From contig OZ038423.1 of assembly GCA_964036155.1 (NCBI GenBank), positions 48,499,249-48,563,248 on the forward strand: a stretch of 64,000 bases of DNA, written 5' to 3'. Shown in pieces: positions 23,091-35,300 of this stretch (positions within the stretch are counted from its first letter, which is position 1; each line of letters begins with the position of its first letter). Under the pieces are notes generated by a model. The model worked only from the letters and a program-made list of their open reading frames with translations, was not told where the DNA came from and made no database searches. The DNA comes from Diploscapter coronatus (Eukaryota > Nematoda > Chromadorea > Rhabditida > Rhabditidae). Both the position numbers and the translations under genes were made by a program.

Positions 23091-25467
23091 ATGCCCATTT
23101 TGTATAGCATCTTATTCATTCCGATTTTTGTGGCCATTTTTATGATATATCGGTTATTTCGAAAACATGGAAAGTTTTCACAATTCGAAAAATTAATAGT
23201 CATTTTACTCATTCTAAATATTTTCTATTTTATCTGTTTATTGATATCTGTAAGTTTTATACTATTATTATTTTATGATGCAGTTTTCAATATATGCATT
23301 GAAGCAGGATAATATTTCAGGATTCGTTTGATATATATCATTACGTTTCTGACTTTTGCTGCCAAGATGATAAAAAACTCGAGGTAACATTATTTAAAAT
23401 TTTAGCTACGTGTATCAATCAATATTTATCTATAGTTTAAACAAATCATTTAAAATATCATCTACGTTGTTACAGAAAAGTGTCAACATTTTGTGAAATA
23501 GTATGGATCGTATTATTGTAGTTTTCCATACATTATTTCGCCATAATGTCTTTACTTTTCTGTCGCAACTTTCTCAACTAACTAAAATACCACTTTATTT
23601 TAAATTTCTTTGACATATAAAGTTGACTTAAATCTAATATAGTTAAAATTTTGCATTGACAGCTGATAAATGAAATTATAGGGATTCGTGGATCAGTTAT
23701 TTGTTATATTTCAAGATAGATGGTTATTGATGCCCATAAGATTCGTTTCGACTGCAGTTACGATATATAGAGCTAGGGAATTTTCACTGTTAGAAATTCT
23801 TCCACATGCATATATCAGTTTTGATACGAAATAATTCAATTTAGTGATCGTAACGAAAAAATAACTCGGCTATTTGCCATTATATTTTGGATATCGGTCG
23901 GATTTCATATTATTTTTGGCTGTATTCCCCAACTAATTCAGTTTGGAATTACCTGGTTGGGTACATATAAAATTGTCAATATTGTTAATATAATTGATAT
24001 AGTTGATTCACAATATGTAATAGCTTTTTACAAATATAATGTAAGTTAGATGAATATTATCAAAAAATAAAAATTATTAACGTCAATTATGTAGACAATT
24101 TTTAGTTTCTTTACGTTACAATAGTTACGATCATAGCAAGCTGTACTCAGACGATAATTAGCATTGCCGCGTTTATTCATCTAAAGCGGTGTTTTAATTC
24201 GTATGGAAATCTGAGCCAAAGTACAAGAAATTCTGAACGACGCTTAAATCGATGGCTAATGGTGCATGTAAGTTAGCCCGGTCAATGTTACACCATATTA
24301 TGTTGAAAATGGATATGTATAACGTTTAGATTTTATGCGAAGTGATAACAAACCATTTAAGTATTGTTCAACTATACAATCTGTTTTGCGTTGATTGGAA
24401 CGATCAGAAACAGATATATATAGGTAGAATGTTCTCTCAATCTTTTAACTTTGATATCTTAAACATCCTGTGCAAAATGAATGTTTTCATTGTAACAATT
24501 TTCCATATTTAATAAGTCTGTTAAGAGGACGAATCTATAAATAATTGATTTCTCAAACTTGGTTAATACATCAATCACACATTCGTTTATATTTATAACC
24601 AATCTTCGGTTTAAAATGCCGAGATTCGTTACAGCGAATACAAAATGACTTATTCAAAACCAATTAAAATAAAATTTATAATTCCTAAGCTAGTTTGTCC
24701 CCTTGTATAAGTCGTAGCATAAATTAACTAGCTTCATAGCTTCAAAGTTAGACGTTTGAGAGAACTTACTAGAATATTTTAGATAGATGTAAGATCGATG
24801 TTACAAGTTCGTTAAGCATTGTGCTACATTATATAAAAGTAAGCACTATTAATAATAAATTTTCATATTAACTAACAAAAGAAATGGAAAGGCCTGTTGT
24901 ATCAATATATATCCTGAAAATATGCAGAGAAATCCTAAAGGAAAGTTCTAAATAGTGAATCCTTCGACCTTGCCATTATTTACATAAACGATAATAATTT
25001 TTGCGTCGGATAGGAGACACATGAATGTTACTTTGAATTTTTGAGAATAGAACTCGGCTAATCGTGCTTGAAGGAACTAAAATACCCCTTTCGCGTTATG
25101 TGCTTAGAAAGAGCAATTGTAAAACTAGGAATTGTTTTCTGAATAAACCTTGAGCAATATACTTTTCTAATATAAGAAATGGATCCACACTAGAACAAGT
25201 TAAATTTTCTACCAACAGCATTAAAAAAAACTTTCAGAGCATTTTTTTCTTTATTTGCACAAATGGATCATGCGTCCAAATAGTTACCCTGTTTTTCTTA
25301 GTGAGAGGACTGATCAAGGTAGTTTCTGTACATATGCATGTAAAAGAAAAGGATAATTTTAGAAGAACAACACTATATCACCGGTTAAGAATGAATTAGT
25401 CAAAGTTATTGAAGTTGCACCTCGTCGTCCGGAGCAACCGTACGCGAATAATATTTTCTCATCATAA
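23091..25467 (+). CDS. Seven-helix chemoreceptor (nematode serpentine receptor)
   Basis: Exons 23091-23249, 23321-23383, 23682-23788, 23845-24040, 24106-24267, 24330-24491, 25238-25318 and 25363-25467 stay in phase and give 344 residues, the usual size for these receptors. Helices are visible in order: YSILFIPIFVAIFMIY, LIVILLILNIFYFICLLIS, a third ending at IYRAREFS, LFAIIFWISVGFHIIFG, YVTIVTIIASCTQ, a sixth in exon 6, and SIFFFICTNGSCVQIVTLFF. The basic loop NSERRLNRW precedes helix 6, as in this superfamily. The tail ends PYANNIFSS. Such proteins sit in sensory cilia as odorant or pheromone receptors. I cannot assign the class (srv, sru and srbc are candidates). Two donors are weak (GTTAGA after exon 3, GTAACA after exon 6). 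Without the last two exons the frame would stop at 24512, a less complete receptor. Confidence 0.75.
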
Positions 25468-25659
25468 GCTAAAAGACTAATATGAAATTATTATAAAATG
25501 TGAAAAAAACGTTCTATATGTATAGGCAAAGTCTATACAACTCACGACTGCTTAGTTTTTTCTTACTTGAAATGATTTATTCATTTTACTTTATCAACTC
25601 AAATGCATCCCGAAAATTGTTCTAATTTGTCGAATGTTCCATAAAAACATTGTTTTTAT

Positions 25660-26095
25660 TCATTCTGTTCGAAGATAGCTGATATCAGAGTGTAGCATCT
25701 TGTCTTGTAAGATAAAATTCATACATTACTAGTTTCAGAATACAGTCTATGTACACTAACTATCCCATTAAAATCACCTTGTGAATATCTGAAAATTCGG
25801 ACTAATTGTAATTGAAACAATACTACTAGTTACAAAGTATTAATTTGAGTGAAGAAACCCCGTCAGAAAACAAGCTAGTTTTAATAGACTAATGTGTCTA
25901 CATTCTAATCATTAACCGATTCCGATTATGTTTTATATCGGATTCAGAAAAGATCTGCAAATAATAATGTAGGGCTTCATTTTTACGAAAAAAGGATAGC
26001 ACCACGAGAATCAGCGTGAAAAACTGAACAACATATGTGAAAATCAGTCCGATTTGCGGGCCCCTGTTTATACCGACTTTGGTCCTTATTGACAT
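25660..26095 (-). CDS. Possible small membrane protein, 50 or 65 residues
   Basis: A minus-strand frame starting at 26095 reads MSIRTKVGINRGPQIGLIF and then one strong hydrophobic helix (VVQFFTLILVVLSFF). Unspliced, it runs to a stop at 25898 (65 residues). A spliced version uses a GTAAAA donor after 25987 and an AAG acceptor before 25703, giving 50 residues and a stop at 25660-25662 that overlaps a minus-strand AATAAA. The family is unknown. The N-terminal part looks protein-like in codon use; the choice of 3' end is open. Confidence 0.35.
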
Positions 26096-26986
26096 TCACT
26101 CTTAATATGACCATATCTATCGATTTTATAACGATTTATCAAATTCTGAAAAATTTCCAAACAAGGGGGAAAGTCGCCCTTCGACTTCGCTCGTACCTGG
26201 GCCTGATATCAAAACGGTGAGAAAGAAAATTATGAGAATTGCTGGGCAACGGGGGGAAGGAGGAAAGGGCGCAGTGGCGGAGAAGTAGCGATTTTGGCAA
26301 AGGAAGAGAGATTAGTGCATGTGCTGAAAAAAGAGAAACGAAGCAAACGAAGACCCACCAAAAGAGGAGAGACAAAAAGAATGCAACTCACACATGAAAT
26401 AAAGTGAACAAACAGTGAACTGCGAGCGGGTAAATTACATATTGCAACACATTTTCCAATTCCATTTGTTAGCAATTTTGGCAGTCGATTTGCTGTTTAT
26501 CTTATTAGTAATAATGTTTTAGATATACTTGCATTATATTGTATTCAATCAATAAATAGCAGTAAATCGTCTCATAATATTTATAGAAAAATTATTGTAT
26601 TAATGCACATTTAGAATATATACGTTATATGAAGGTTAATTTCCATGGTTTAGAAATAGTAATAGACAAATATACAGCAAAAAATATGAAATGAAATAAT
26701 TTAAGCCAATATGATGGCTTAAATTATGCAAGTAAATAACAATTTATTCTTTACTTTACTTTTCGTGGATTTTATAAATCTTTAGTTTTTCATTAATTTT
26801 TTCAATCTCATTTATTTATTTTCGCATGGAAATAATAAAGCACTTAGCTGGTTTTATAAACATCTTACACAGATAATAGGAAAGTTCTTATCAGAGAAGT
26901 TCTAGACGTGATACATATTCGATAACAGAATTTTATTAAGCCTAGAAAAGTGACAAATTTTGTCATTCTTAACTCGTTTACTGAAG
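26096..26986. other. Intergenic region upstream of the lectin
   Basis: A purine-rich, GC-richer block at about 26150-26420 is followed by very AT-rich DNA. The minus-strand frames across the first block look like complements of purine tracts. No splice-supported gene is visible. Confidence 0.4.
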
Positions 26987-28601
26987 ATGTACAGACTGAC
27001 TCTGGAGTTATTTTCGCTTATCATCATTGCGGCCGGTAAGATTTTTTTAATAAATTAGTTGACAAATGAACAAATAGATTTTTTATCCAAATGTATAGAC
27101 ACAATTAAAAAATATGAATTGTTTGATGATTCATCAATTTGATGAGAAATTTAAAATTTGAATCGGTTATTTTAGCGCAATCTTCGGAACCTTGCCCGAG
27201 TCAGGCGTTTGTGTACAGTCCGCAATTGAATAAATGCTACCTTTTTAAGCCAAATTTAATGAATTATGAAAAAAGTGTTGCAATTTGTGAACAAAATAAT
27301 GCAACTTTGGCCTATATATCTTCAGAGGAGGAGTTGAATTTTCTTCAATGTAAGTTGCAAATATTTAAGAATTAAAAAAATACACATACAATCATATATA
27401 AATGGATAAGCATATTCCAAAATAAGTTTTTTTTTTTTTTAAATTAAGTCAATTTTCGAAATGGGAGGGGGTGTTCATTTCTTACCAAAGCGTATTGTTT
27501 CTTACCGAAAAGTGTATCGATTCTCACCAAAGCCAAAATCATCTCGAATAAGCTGTAAACTTATAGAGCCAGAGTCAAAATAAGTCTTCTAACAAGGGAA
27601 GGTTTTGACCTCGTCCTGGAATTTTCACATGAATGATGCACCATTTCAAAGAGCTCGACGAGACAAATCAGCCGTGGGTGTAATCTAGATCGCCAGTTCG
27701 ACTTTTGTTAACAAAATATAATGCTAATTTCAAAATTGAACTGGTGAGCTACTTCGCCAGTTCAGCAGACAGTTAGAGAAATGAAAAAATAGTATGCAAG
27801 CTCGCCAGTTTCGAAGACATGCTCTAGGAAATTTATTCGAAAATTGAAGCAATTTTTGAGCTCTCCAGTTCAATCCTGAAATTGGCATTATATTTTGTTA
27901 ACAAAAGTCGAACTGGCGATCTAGATTACACCCACGGCTGATTTGTCTCGTCGAGCTCTTTGAAATGGTGCATCATTCATGTGAAAATTCCAGGACGAGG
28001 TCAAAATCTTCCCTTGTTAGAAGACTTATTTTGACTCTGGCTCTATAAGTTTACAGCTTATTCGAGATGAATTTGGCTTTGGTGAGAAACGATACGGACA
28101 CTTCGCAATAATATACGCAAATTATTTGAAAATTTATGAACATACCATATCATGTAAATAATATGTAATATATCATTGTTAATAAACCTACAATAGAACT
28201 ATTGGTAAGAAGTGGACAATAAGCAATTATCAACAAATTTAAGGTCGTTTGAAGCATAATAATTGTAAATTATAGACAACGTCGGGCCCCAAAATACTGT
28301 CATCGCCTACATCGGAACTTATTTCGATATCCCAACTAAAACTTGGATGAATGTCGATGGAACTGCGTTCAATAATATTTTCTGGTATCCAGGTTAAGAA
28401 ATTTTACATAGAAAATTATGCAACTTTTTATAAAATGGATATTAAATAAAGAAAATTGTAGGCCAGCCGAAACTCCTGAATGGCCAATGCACGGGATTCT
28501 ATTCTCCTAATGATGAAAAGAAGAAGGGAGGAGCTGCTACTGTTAGCTGCAACAAGAAATTGTATCCAATCTGCAGAGCAGAGCCGAAAAAACAAAAATA
28601 A
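26987..28601 (+). CDS. Secreted C-type lectin-like protein
   Basis: Exons 26987-27035, 27176-27349, 28276-28392 and 28462-28601 join in phase 1 and give 159 residues. MYRLTLELFSLIIIAA is a signal peptide. The rest is one C-type lectin-like fold: CPSQAFVYSPQLNKCY, then the helix region SVAICEQNNATLAYISSEEE, the central WMNVDGTAFNNIFWYPGQP segment and the closing cysteines in NGQC, VSC and YPICRAEP. Six or so cysteines fit the fold's disulfides. The EPN or QPD and WND calcium-ligand motifs are absent, so sugar binding through calcium is unlikely. In nematodes such clec genes are often intestinal and immune-responsive (family knowledge, not shown here). Intron 2 carries a 629-bp inverted repeat. 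Confidence 0.88.
27490..28118. repeat. Large near-perfect inverted repeat in lectin intron 2
   Basis: The arms 27514-27750 and 27858-28095 are almost identical in inverted orientation around a 107-base centre; looser pairing extends to 27490 and 28118. Examples are GATTTGTCTCGTCGAGCTC on the right, whose complement is on the left near 27650, and GTTAACAAAA on both arms. Three imperfect TTCTTACCAAAG/TTCTCACCAAAG units mark the left end. It is probably a fold-back DNA transposon. Because it lies in a transcribed intron, it should form a ~240-bp RNA duplex. Confidence 0.85.
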
Positions 28602-28673
28602 TTTTGAATTTTTCTTTTAACTAATTCGTTTGTATCAATGAATATTACATGTTAACTTTTGTATATGTACAAT

Positions 28674-29019
28674 TGTGGATTAGCAATCAATACAAACACG
28701 ATTCGGGGTATAATCGTTTATTAGCAGAGATGCTTGGTAAACGAATGGTTAGGGAGAGAGGGTAGATGATGATGAAGAGAGGAGTGGAGCTGAGAATCCC
28801 GAGACCGGTCCAGGAGTAGAGTAGTCGCAGGAGCGTTGGGTACCTTGGTTGTCTGCTGACCTGCTGAGGAAGATGAATTGGCCTCTACTGAAACCATTGG
28901 TATTTATACCCTAGCCTTTATCTTACTAGAGATAGTATATGCCAATTTGATACAATCAATTTGGCCCTTTGTAATTGCATAATCGGCACAACCGATTGTT
29001 GCAAGTTATCATGTTAACA
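28674..29019 (-). mobile_element. Candidate solo LTR
   Basis: A 346-bp block denser in GC than its flanks begins TGTGG and ends AACA, in TG...CA form. On the minus strand it holds TATAAA (around 28908) and, about 200 bases later, AATAAA (28709-28714), the expected promoter and poly(A) order of an LTR. The flanks ACAAT and AAAAT match at 4 of 5, a possible decayed duplication. No internal retroelement genes are present, so it would be a solo LTR. Confidence 0.35.
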
Positions 29020-29387
29020 AAAATTGGTTTTTGTATCAAATTAGATTTTGAGCAGGATTTGTGAATGAACGTCCTTTGTAGATAAATAAAATATTATAAA
29101 TAGTTGCCAAAACTTGTGACTGGCTCACACTCAGCGAGCACAATATTCATCAAGCATTTCGACTACTTGCTCAATTCCATTCCTCTATTTTTGCTCATTA
29201 TTGCTGGTGATTTTGATCGATTTCTCCATTTTTCTTGAGTTTCTACAAAATCCATTCAATTTTTCTGTGGAATTCATTAATTTCTTGAAAAATCTTCAAT
29301 TTCGCTTAATTTGGTCCATTTTTTTTTGTAAATTCTTACAATTCGCATTTTTTGAAATACCGCAAATATTTCTACTCTTTTTCAGCG

Positions 29388-32300
29388 ATGTCTCGTTTCT
29401 TCTCGCAGCTCACCAACTTCTGCACGCCGAGTCGCCGCCACAGGAAGAAGCTCACCGCCGCCGGTGAAAATTTCAGTCTTCATTCAAAGCCGGAGAAAAT
29501 GGCAACCATACTCGGGAATTTCACATCCCTATTTACTTTGCCTGATTCTGTGCAATTATTCTACTTCTTCAGAAAAAAAAAGATTTCCTGTTTAAAGACA
29601 ATCAACTCATTTTTATGAAAAAGTCGAAAATTTTCGAAAAATATTTTCTTCAGGCGACCACTTTTCCCCCTCCCTTCCTCGCAGATCGGCGCCTTCGAGC
29701 AGCGGCCACAGCCAGATGCAACGCTCCGTGTCGATGATGACCATATGGGAGGAACCCGCCGCGATCGTTCACAAATCGCAGGTACCAAATACATTTTAAA
29801 GAAAAATTGAGAGATTGATTTTTTCACTTTTTAAGAAAAAATTTATTTGTAATTTTCCACCTTTACTGCTGTGCCGATGACAAATTTCAAGGGCTCCAAG
29901 CTTTGGAAGACAATTTTTTTTAGCTATTCTTCTATAATTTTTCCAATATTTAAGTTGGTTTTTCAAAATCCCAAAATGATTGATTTTTTATGAGTGAATA
30001 GTTTTAATGAAACTGAATAAAAAGTAGATAATTGACGGAGTCAAATCTGAATTTTTGCAGTTGAAGGGCATGGAAAGAGGTATTTCCGAGGAAGAAAATG
30101 AGGGATACGAGACGGCCTCGGCGCTTAGCCCCGAATACAAAGGAAGAAAGTCTCCCAGAAAGGGCAGGAAGAAAAACGAGCAAGAGCAGGGAGGAAGCGG
30201 TTAGTTCGATTCTTTAAATTATCAAAAAATTCTGGAGGTGAAAGTTTTCAAATATTCTGATATCTCTAAATTTTACGAAAGTTTCTTTCAGCCTTGAGAA
30301 TGCGAGTTATTCCTTTTAGAAGTCGGCAAGTACTTTATAGCGCCATTTATATTGCCAAAAGCAAGCTTTTTTCAAAACTAGCGAATTTTTAAAATTCGAC
30401 AAGTTATAATATTTGAAATTTCATAAATAAAAATCCATCTTACTGGCTAAGCGAGTAGTTTTCTCGAACTATTTCAACACTTTGCCCTTTCCATTTTTAT
30501 TTCTGTTTATGACTAGGTCTTCATCTGCTAACATCTAGAGATAACGTTAACAATAGAGGGAAAGAGGAAAATTGATGTATTAGAAGGACGAAATAATGGT
30601 GGAAGATAAGAGATGGGAAGACAAAAAGAAAGTTAGAATATGCATAAAATCGAGAGAAAACATAGTGTAAAAACTCGATTTGCGAGATCAGTCGAAGTGA
30701 GCCATTAATGAACGGCGAAACATTTGGCTTAATCCAAGGATTTCATTGAAGTCAGCCCGTTTCCCAGTTTTTTGGACTTTTCCAATGATCTTTCCCTCGG
30801 CATTATCAAGCTAATGTCTAATGTGTTTTTCAAGGATTTTCTTCATGCCAAAGTTGATTCTTATCAAAATTTCTATCTTTTCTCGATTTCTGAAAAATAC
30901 GGTTGATTGAAAATGTTTTAATCAAAATCTTATTATCATCGGATTTACTATTGCTACAGGCATAATTCTTGGTAAGCCGCCTTCTTACTGTGTTTACTAT
31001 CTTTCCTGTCTCTTGTTGTCTCATACTATTTCTTTCTGCGAGGGAAATCTTATTTTCTCTATTCCTCTTTTCTTACAAAAAGAATATTTTCTTATTCTTT
31101 CTTATCTCTCGTGCTACCTGCTATTTCCCAGCTTTATGAGTGGAATTAGGTACGCACCACTTGAAAGCTGTTTGAACTGAATTACGAAAATAGTGGGGGA
31201 ATTTCAGAGGTAGAAAGAAAACGGTATTTCTCTGAGAAATAGTAAAGGATTTTGGAGAGGAAGAGAAAAAGAAGTAAATGTTATTTCGGCGATTTTTCAA
31301 TGGCGCGACAGACAAACGGATTGTTTGAATTTGGTATTACGATTTGCCGACTAAAGTTTTAATTTGGACTATTTTTAGTTTTTTTAATTTTATAGGGTTC
31401 CAAATGCGATATTTTATCAGATAGGCGCTTTTAGAGCTGACATGACTATTTAAAATTTTTGTGTAAATTAGGAGTTCTTTCTCGAAATATACTTTAAAGA
31501 TAAATATTCGGGTCTTTCTGTGTAATTATAAAAGTTCATCTGGTGGAAAAAAACTTTTCTAGGGTAGTAAAATTCAGGCTTTTTCACATTTTATTATGTT
31601 TCACGTCTCAGCTGAACTATTTTAAAATTGCTCCCTTGTCATTGCAAAATTCGAACGCCGAAAAGTTGGGAAAAGACATTAAGAAAAGCGAGAGATTGTT
31701 ATAATTCTGGAGATTGAAAGATCTGGAAAAATGTTAGAGGTAATGAGTTAGAGAGAAAAGTTGTAAAGAAATGATAAATGAACAACAGGAGGTGCTAACA
31801 CCAGTGAAGCTTCTGTTAGGAGGGAGATAGAAGAATTAATAGAGTGCTTAGAGAAAAGAAAATGAGAGAAAAATTGGGGAAAAGAAATAAAGTGATAGAG
31901 TCTTGCCGTTCCTCTACAACTCTTGCTTCTATTCTTTATCATTTGGCTGCTTTCGTAAAATATATTATTTCCGAAAGAGAGTAAGAATCAAATCTATTGG
32001 CAATAGATTTTGAGTAGCCAGCTTGTAGAATGAGATTTTTTATTTGTTTTGAAAGTGAGAATTTCTTGCCCTGATTTCATGTATCCGACCTGCCATGTAA
32101 TTTCTATTTGTTCTAAATTTCGAAACTTCATTTTCTATTATCATAAATTTAAAATCATTATTCTCACGCAGTCTGAATATCCATAAAATTTTAGAAATTG
32201 TTGCTTTTATTTTGAAACAAAAATCGCCGATTTATTTTCTGCCTTTCCTCTCAGCATAAATATGTCACTCTTATTCATATTGCTCATCTTTAGATGGTCA

Positions 32301-35300
32301 TTCTTTCTCACAATTATCTCCTAGAACCTCACTTATCTCCTTTTTCTGTCTGAACATTTGGCCTTCGGGGACAAATCTTCTAATAAGTGCTGTATTTGTC
32401 GATTTTGGACTGTAGGAGGATTTTCGCGCCAAGTTTATCTGACCGATTTTTCCTAGTTTTCCTCATTAACAGATGTTGAATTTTCGCGATTTTCAGCGCA
32501 ACCACCTGCTTATTTTATGTGCCAGCCTATTTTATGATTCTATTCTTCATCATAGGATTAGAGACTTTGAGATCCAGCCAAAACTGTTATTGTCATTTTT
32601 CGACAGTAAATCTGTCATTATCCCCTAAAACCTGTCTCATTCTCTCTGAAAAACGGATTTATTCATTCATTCACTTTGCTATTCATTCGAATGCGACTCT
32701 AATTTTTGCATTTCGAATTTCATGTGGTCATTTTGCTCGTGAATTGTCCAGTTTCAAAGCCAAATACGGATTCTCTTTGAATTTTTCGAATTTCTATTTC
32801 TCAGTGAGTTTTTTATTTTTTCAAATTTTAGACAAAAGATGTGATGCCTGAGTCTAAACCTAAATCTTCGCATAAACCGCGTATTTCTACTGAATTCTAC
32901 TTTCAACCGCCTCCTGACAAATTATCGTCCGAAAATGTGAGTCGAATCGCTACGGGCTCCATCGGAGAGCGACTTCTAATGCGGACGGCCAGTACGAGAG
33001 CCTCGGTTCGAGACGCCATCAAGAGCATGAAGCATTCGTTTAAGTTATCAAACTCCCGTGAAAAATCGGTAGAAAATGGAAAAGGCGATGGAAAGCCGGA
33101 GCTCGAAAGAAGATTCCGACAGAGTCAGACGTCGTCAGCGTCCCCTCAACCGAAATCGTCAACGACGTCCGATGACTCGACCGCAAAACGCTCGAATTCC
33201 CCGGTCACGACATCGTCCGACTACAGGACGATGTCGTCCGGCCATCTACCAGCATTCGATCGAACCAGATTCAAGACGAACTACGGCGGCTCGTCCGGGT
33301 GCATCACCGAGCATCAAAAATCGGTTGACCGGAAAAAGAATCGAGAAAACGACGACAAAAAGTCGCTAAAATGCTCGGATATTCTCTATTCTTCCACGAG
33401 AAGAAGAGCGCAGAAAACGCCACATTTCCCAAGTTCAATCCCGAATTTGAACGAGAATCCCAAAGACTATGGTATAATGTCGCAGAGTCTCTACAATGGA
33501 TGTATAGGTGAATTAGTGGATTTTTTAAATTCCTAGAAAATCTTTACTAAATGCCGATTTTTTCTATGTTGTGATTGAGTTACACAGAATGTACGAAAAC
33601 ATTGAAAGTCGATACTCACTTTTTGCGGGGGCTTTTGAAAATGAACCCATTTTTCTCTCGGGAAAACTTGAGGCAGAAGCACATTGAAAATCGAAACTTT
33701 ATGGTACTTTTTCGGTTCAGCTGAATTGTTGAGGTATTCAATATCAGAAGGACTCGAGTGCAGTTTCGTGAACTAGTCATGAAACTCCCCTGACAGTCGA
33801 GAATAATATCGATTTTTGGCTATAAATTTTAATTCGGTCATTTTAAATCATGAAATTCGTGGTCGTCAGAATCGAATATACCGGTCAGTTCAGAAAGCTA
33901 ATCTTTATGAAGATCTGTCAAAACTCGACCTTCTAATAGGGGTTTTTTGTTATTTTGGAATGGGGTAACCTTTGCGAAAATTATCGACTTTTCAATGTCT
34001 CGTAAGCAAATTGGTTAATCGGCTAACAATCAATCAGTGAAACTTCATAATTTTTATCCATTTCGAAGGAAAAATCAACCCAGACATCCCTTTATAAAAA
34101 TCTCAACGATTTTTCCAAATTCGTAAATTCATTCAAAAATCCGCAGACTGCCGTCGTTCCCCATCCGTGAACACTCTCAAAGACTACCCGAATTATCGGT
34201 CTACCAGCAACGATTACGATGACTTGGACGACGTCGCATCACAAATTTCGGTTGCTTCGACAAGTCGAATGATCGGAAGCACGGCTCGACGGTCGGCAAG
34301 AAGACGGCACCAGAATGCCATTCGGGAATTCTTGAATTCACCTGGTAAGGGAATACATTTTTATTGAAGATTGAAGATATTGATCAATACTTTGACAACA
34401 AAATTTTACATTCTCGATCCTTCATGATTTTGTCGAAGGTGCATAAGTTTCAGAATTCTCGAGCAACTCTAACGTGGCGCTCATTTTCCTTGATTTCTGC
34501 AATTTCCTTTGTCGTTTTATAAAGTCGCATCAAATCCAATGCCCAATGTCCAGATTCCTTTATTACATGTGGTCATTCTCCCATCCCCCAGCGGGTCATA
34601 TCCGTTTTCGATCTACAATTCGGATAAGCGGATTTGATGCTTTTTACTCGCTTTCTCCCTTTTTTCTCCCATCAACCATGCCTAAAAAGCTCCCAGAGGG
34701 TCTGTAATTATGACAAGACAAATGCGTTTTACCCACGCGAAACGCAAATTCTTTTCATTTTCCTCCCAGCGTCCCAGTGTTGCAGCTGCACTGGGTGAAT
34801 GTCTCGATCTTGACAAAAATTATTGATCCAGCGAGATTCAAACTATCGCTGGCTAAAATTCGACTAATTTCTAACTACTTACTGCTTGATCATTTTGAAT
34901 TTTATCAAAGCCATCGATATAGAAAGTTTTGAAACTTCAACTAAGATATTGAAAATTCCGACCCATTACCAACCACGCTAAACATTCACCCATCTCCCTA
35001 TTGTTTCGAGAGAGCCACCGGCTACTTGTCCTCCGTTTGAAGAACGTGCCAAGAGGTTGGCACTTATTGAGTGAGACAGCCTGCCAAAGTAATCGGACCA
35101 ACTCACTATCCACTCGGCTGAAATTCCCAAAATGAGTGAATTTTTCACTATTTTACTCTACTAGCCACTAACTTTGTGAATTTCTAGTATAGATCATACG
35201 ATGGTCAACTTTATTCAACAAGGTATATAGTTTTTACATGCTTATTTTTTCAAAATATGCAACTTTTTAAAAATCTACTTTTCTCTGTTTGTTTGGGCAG

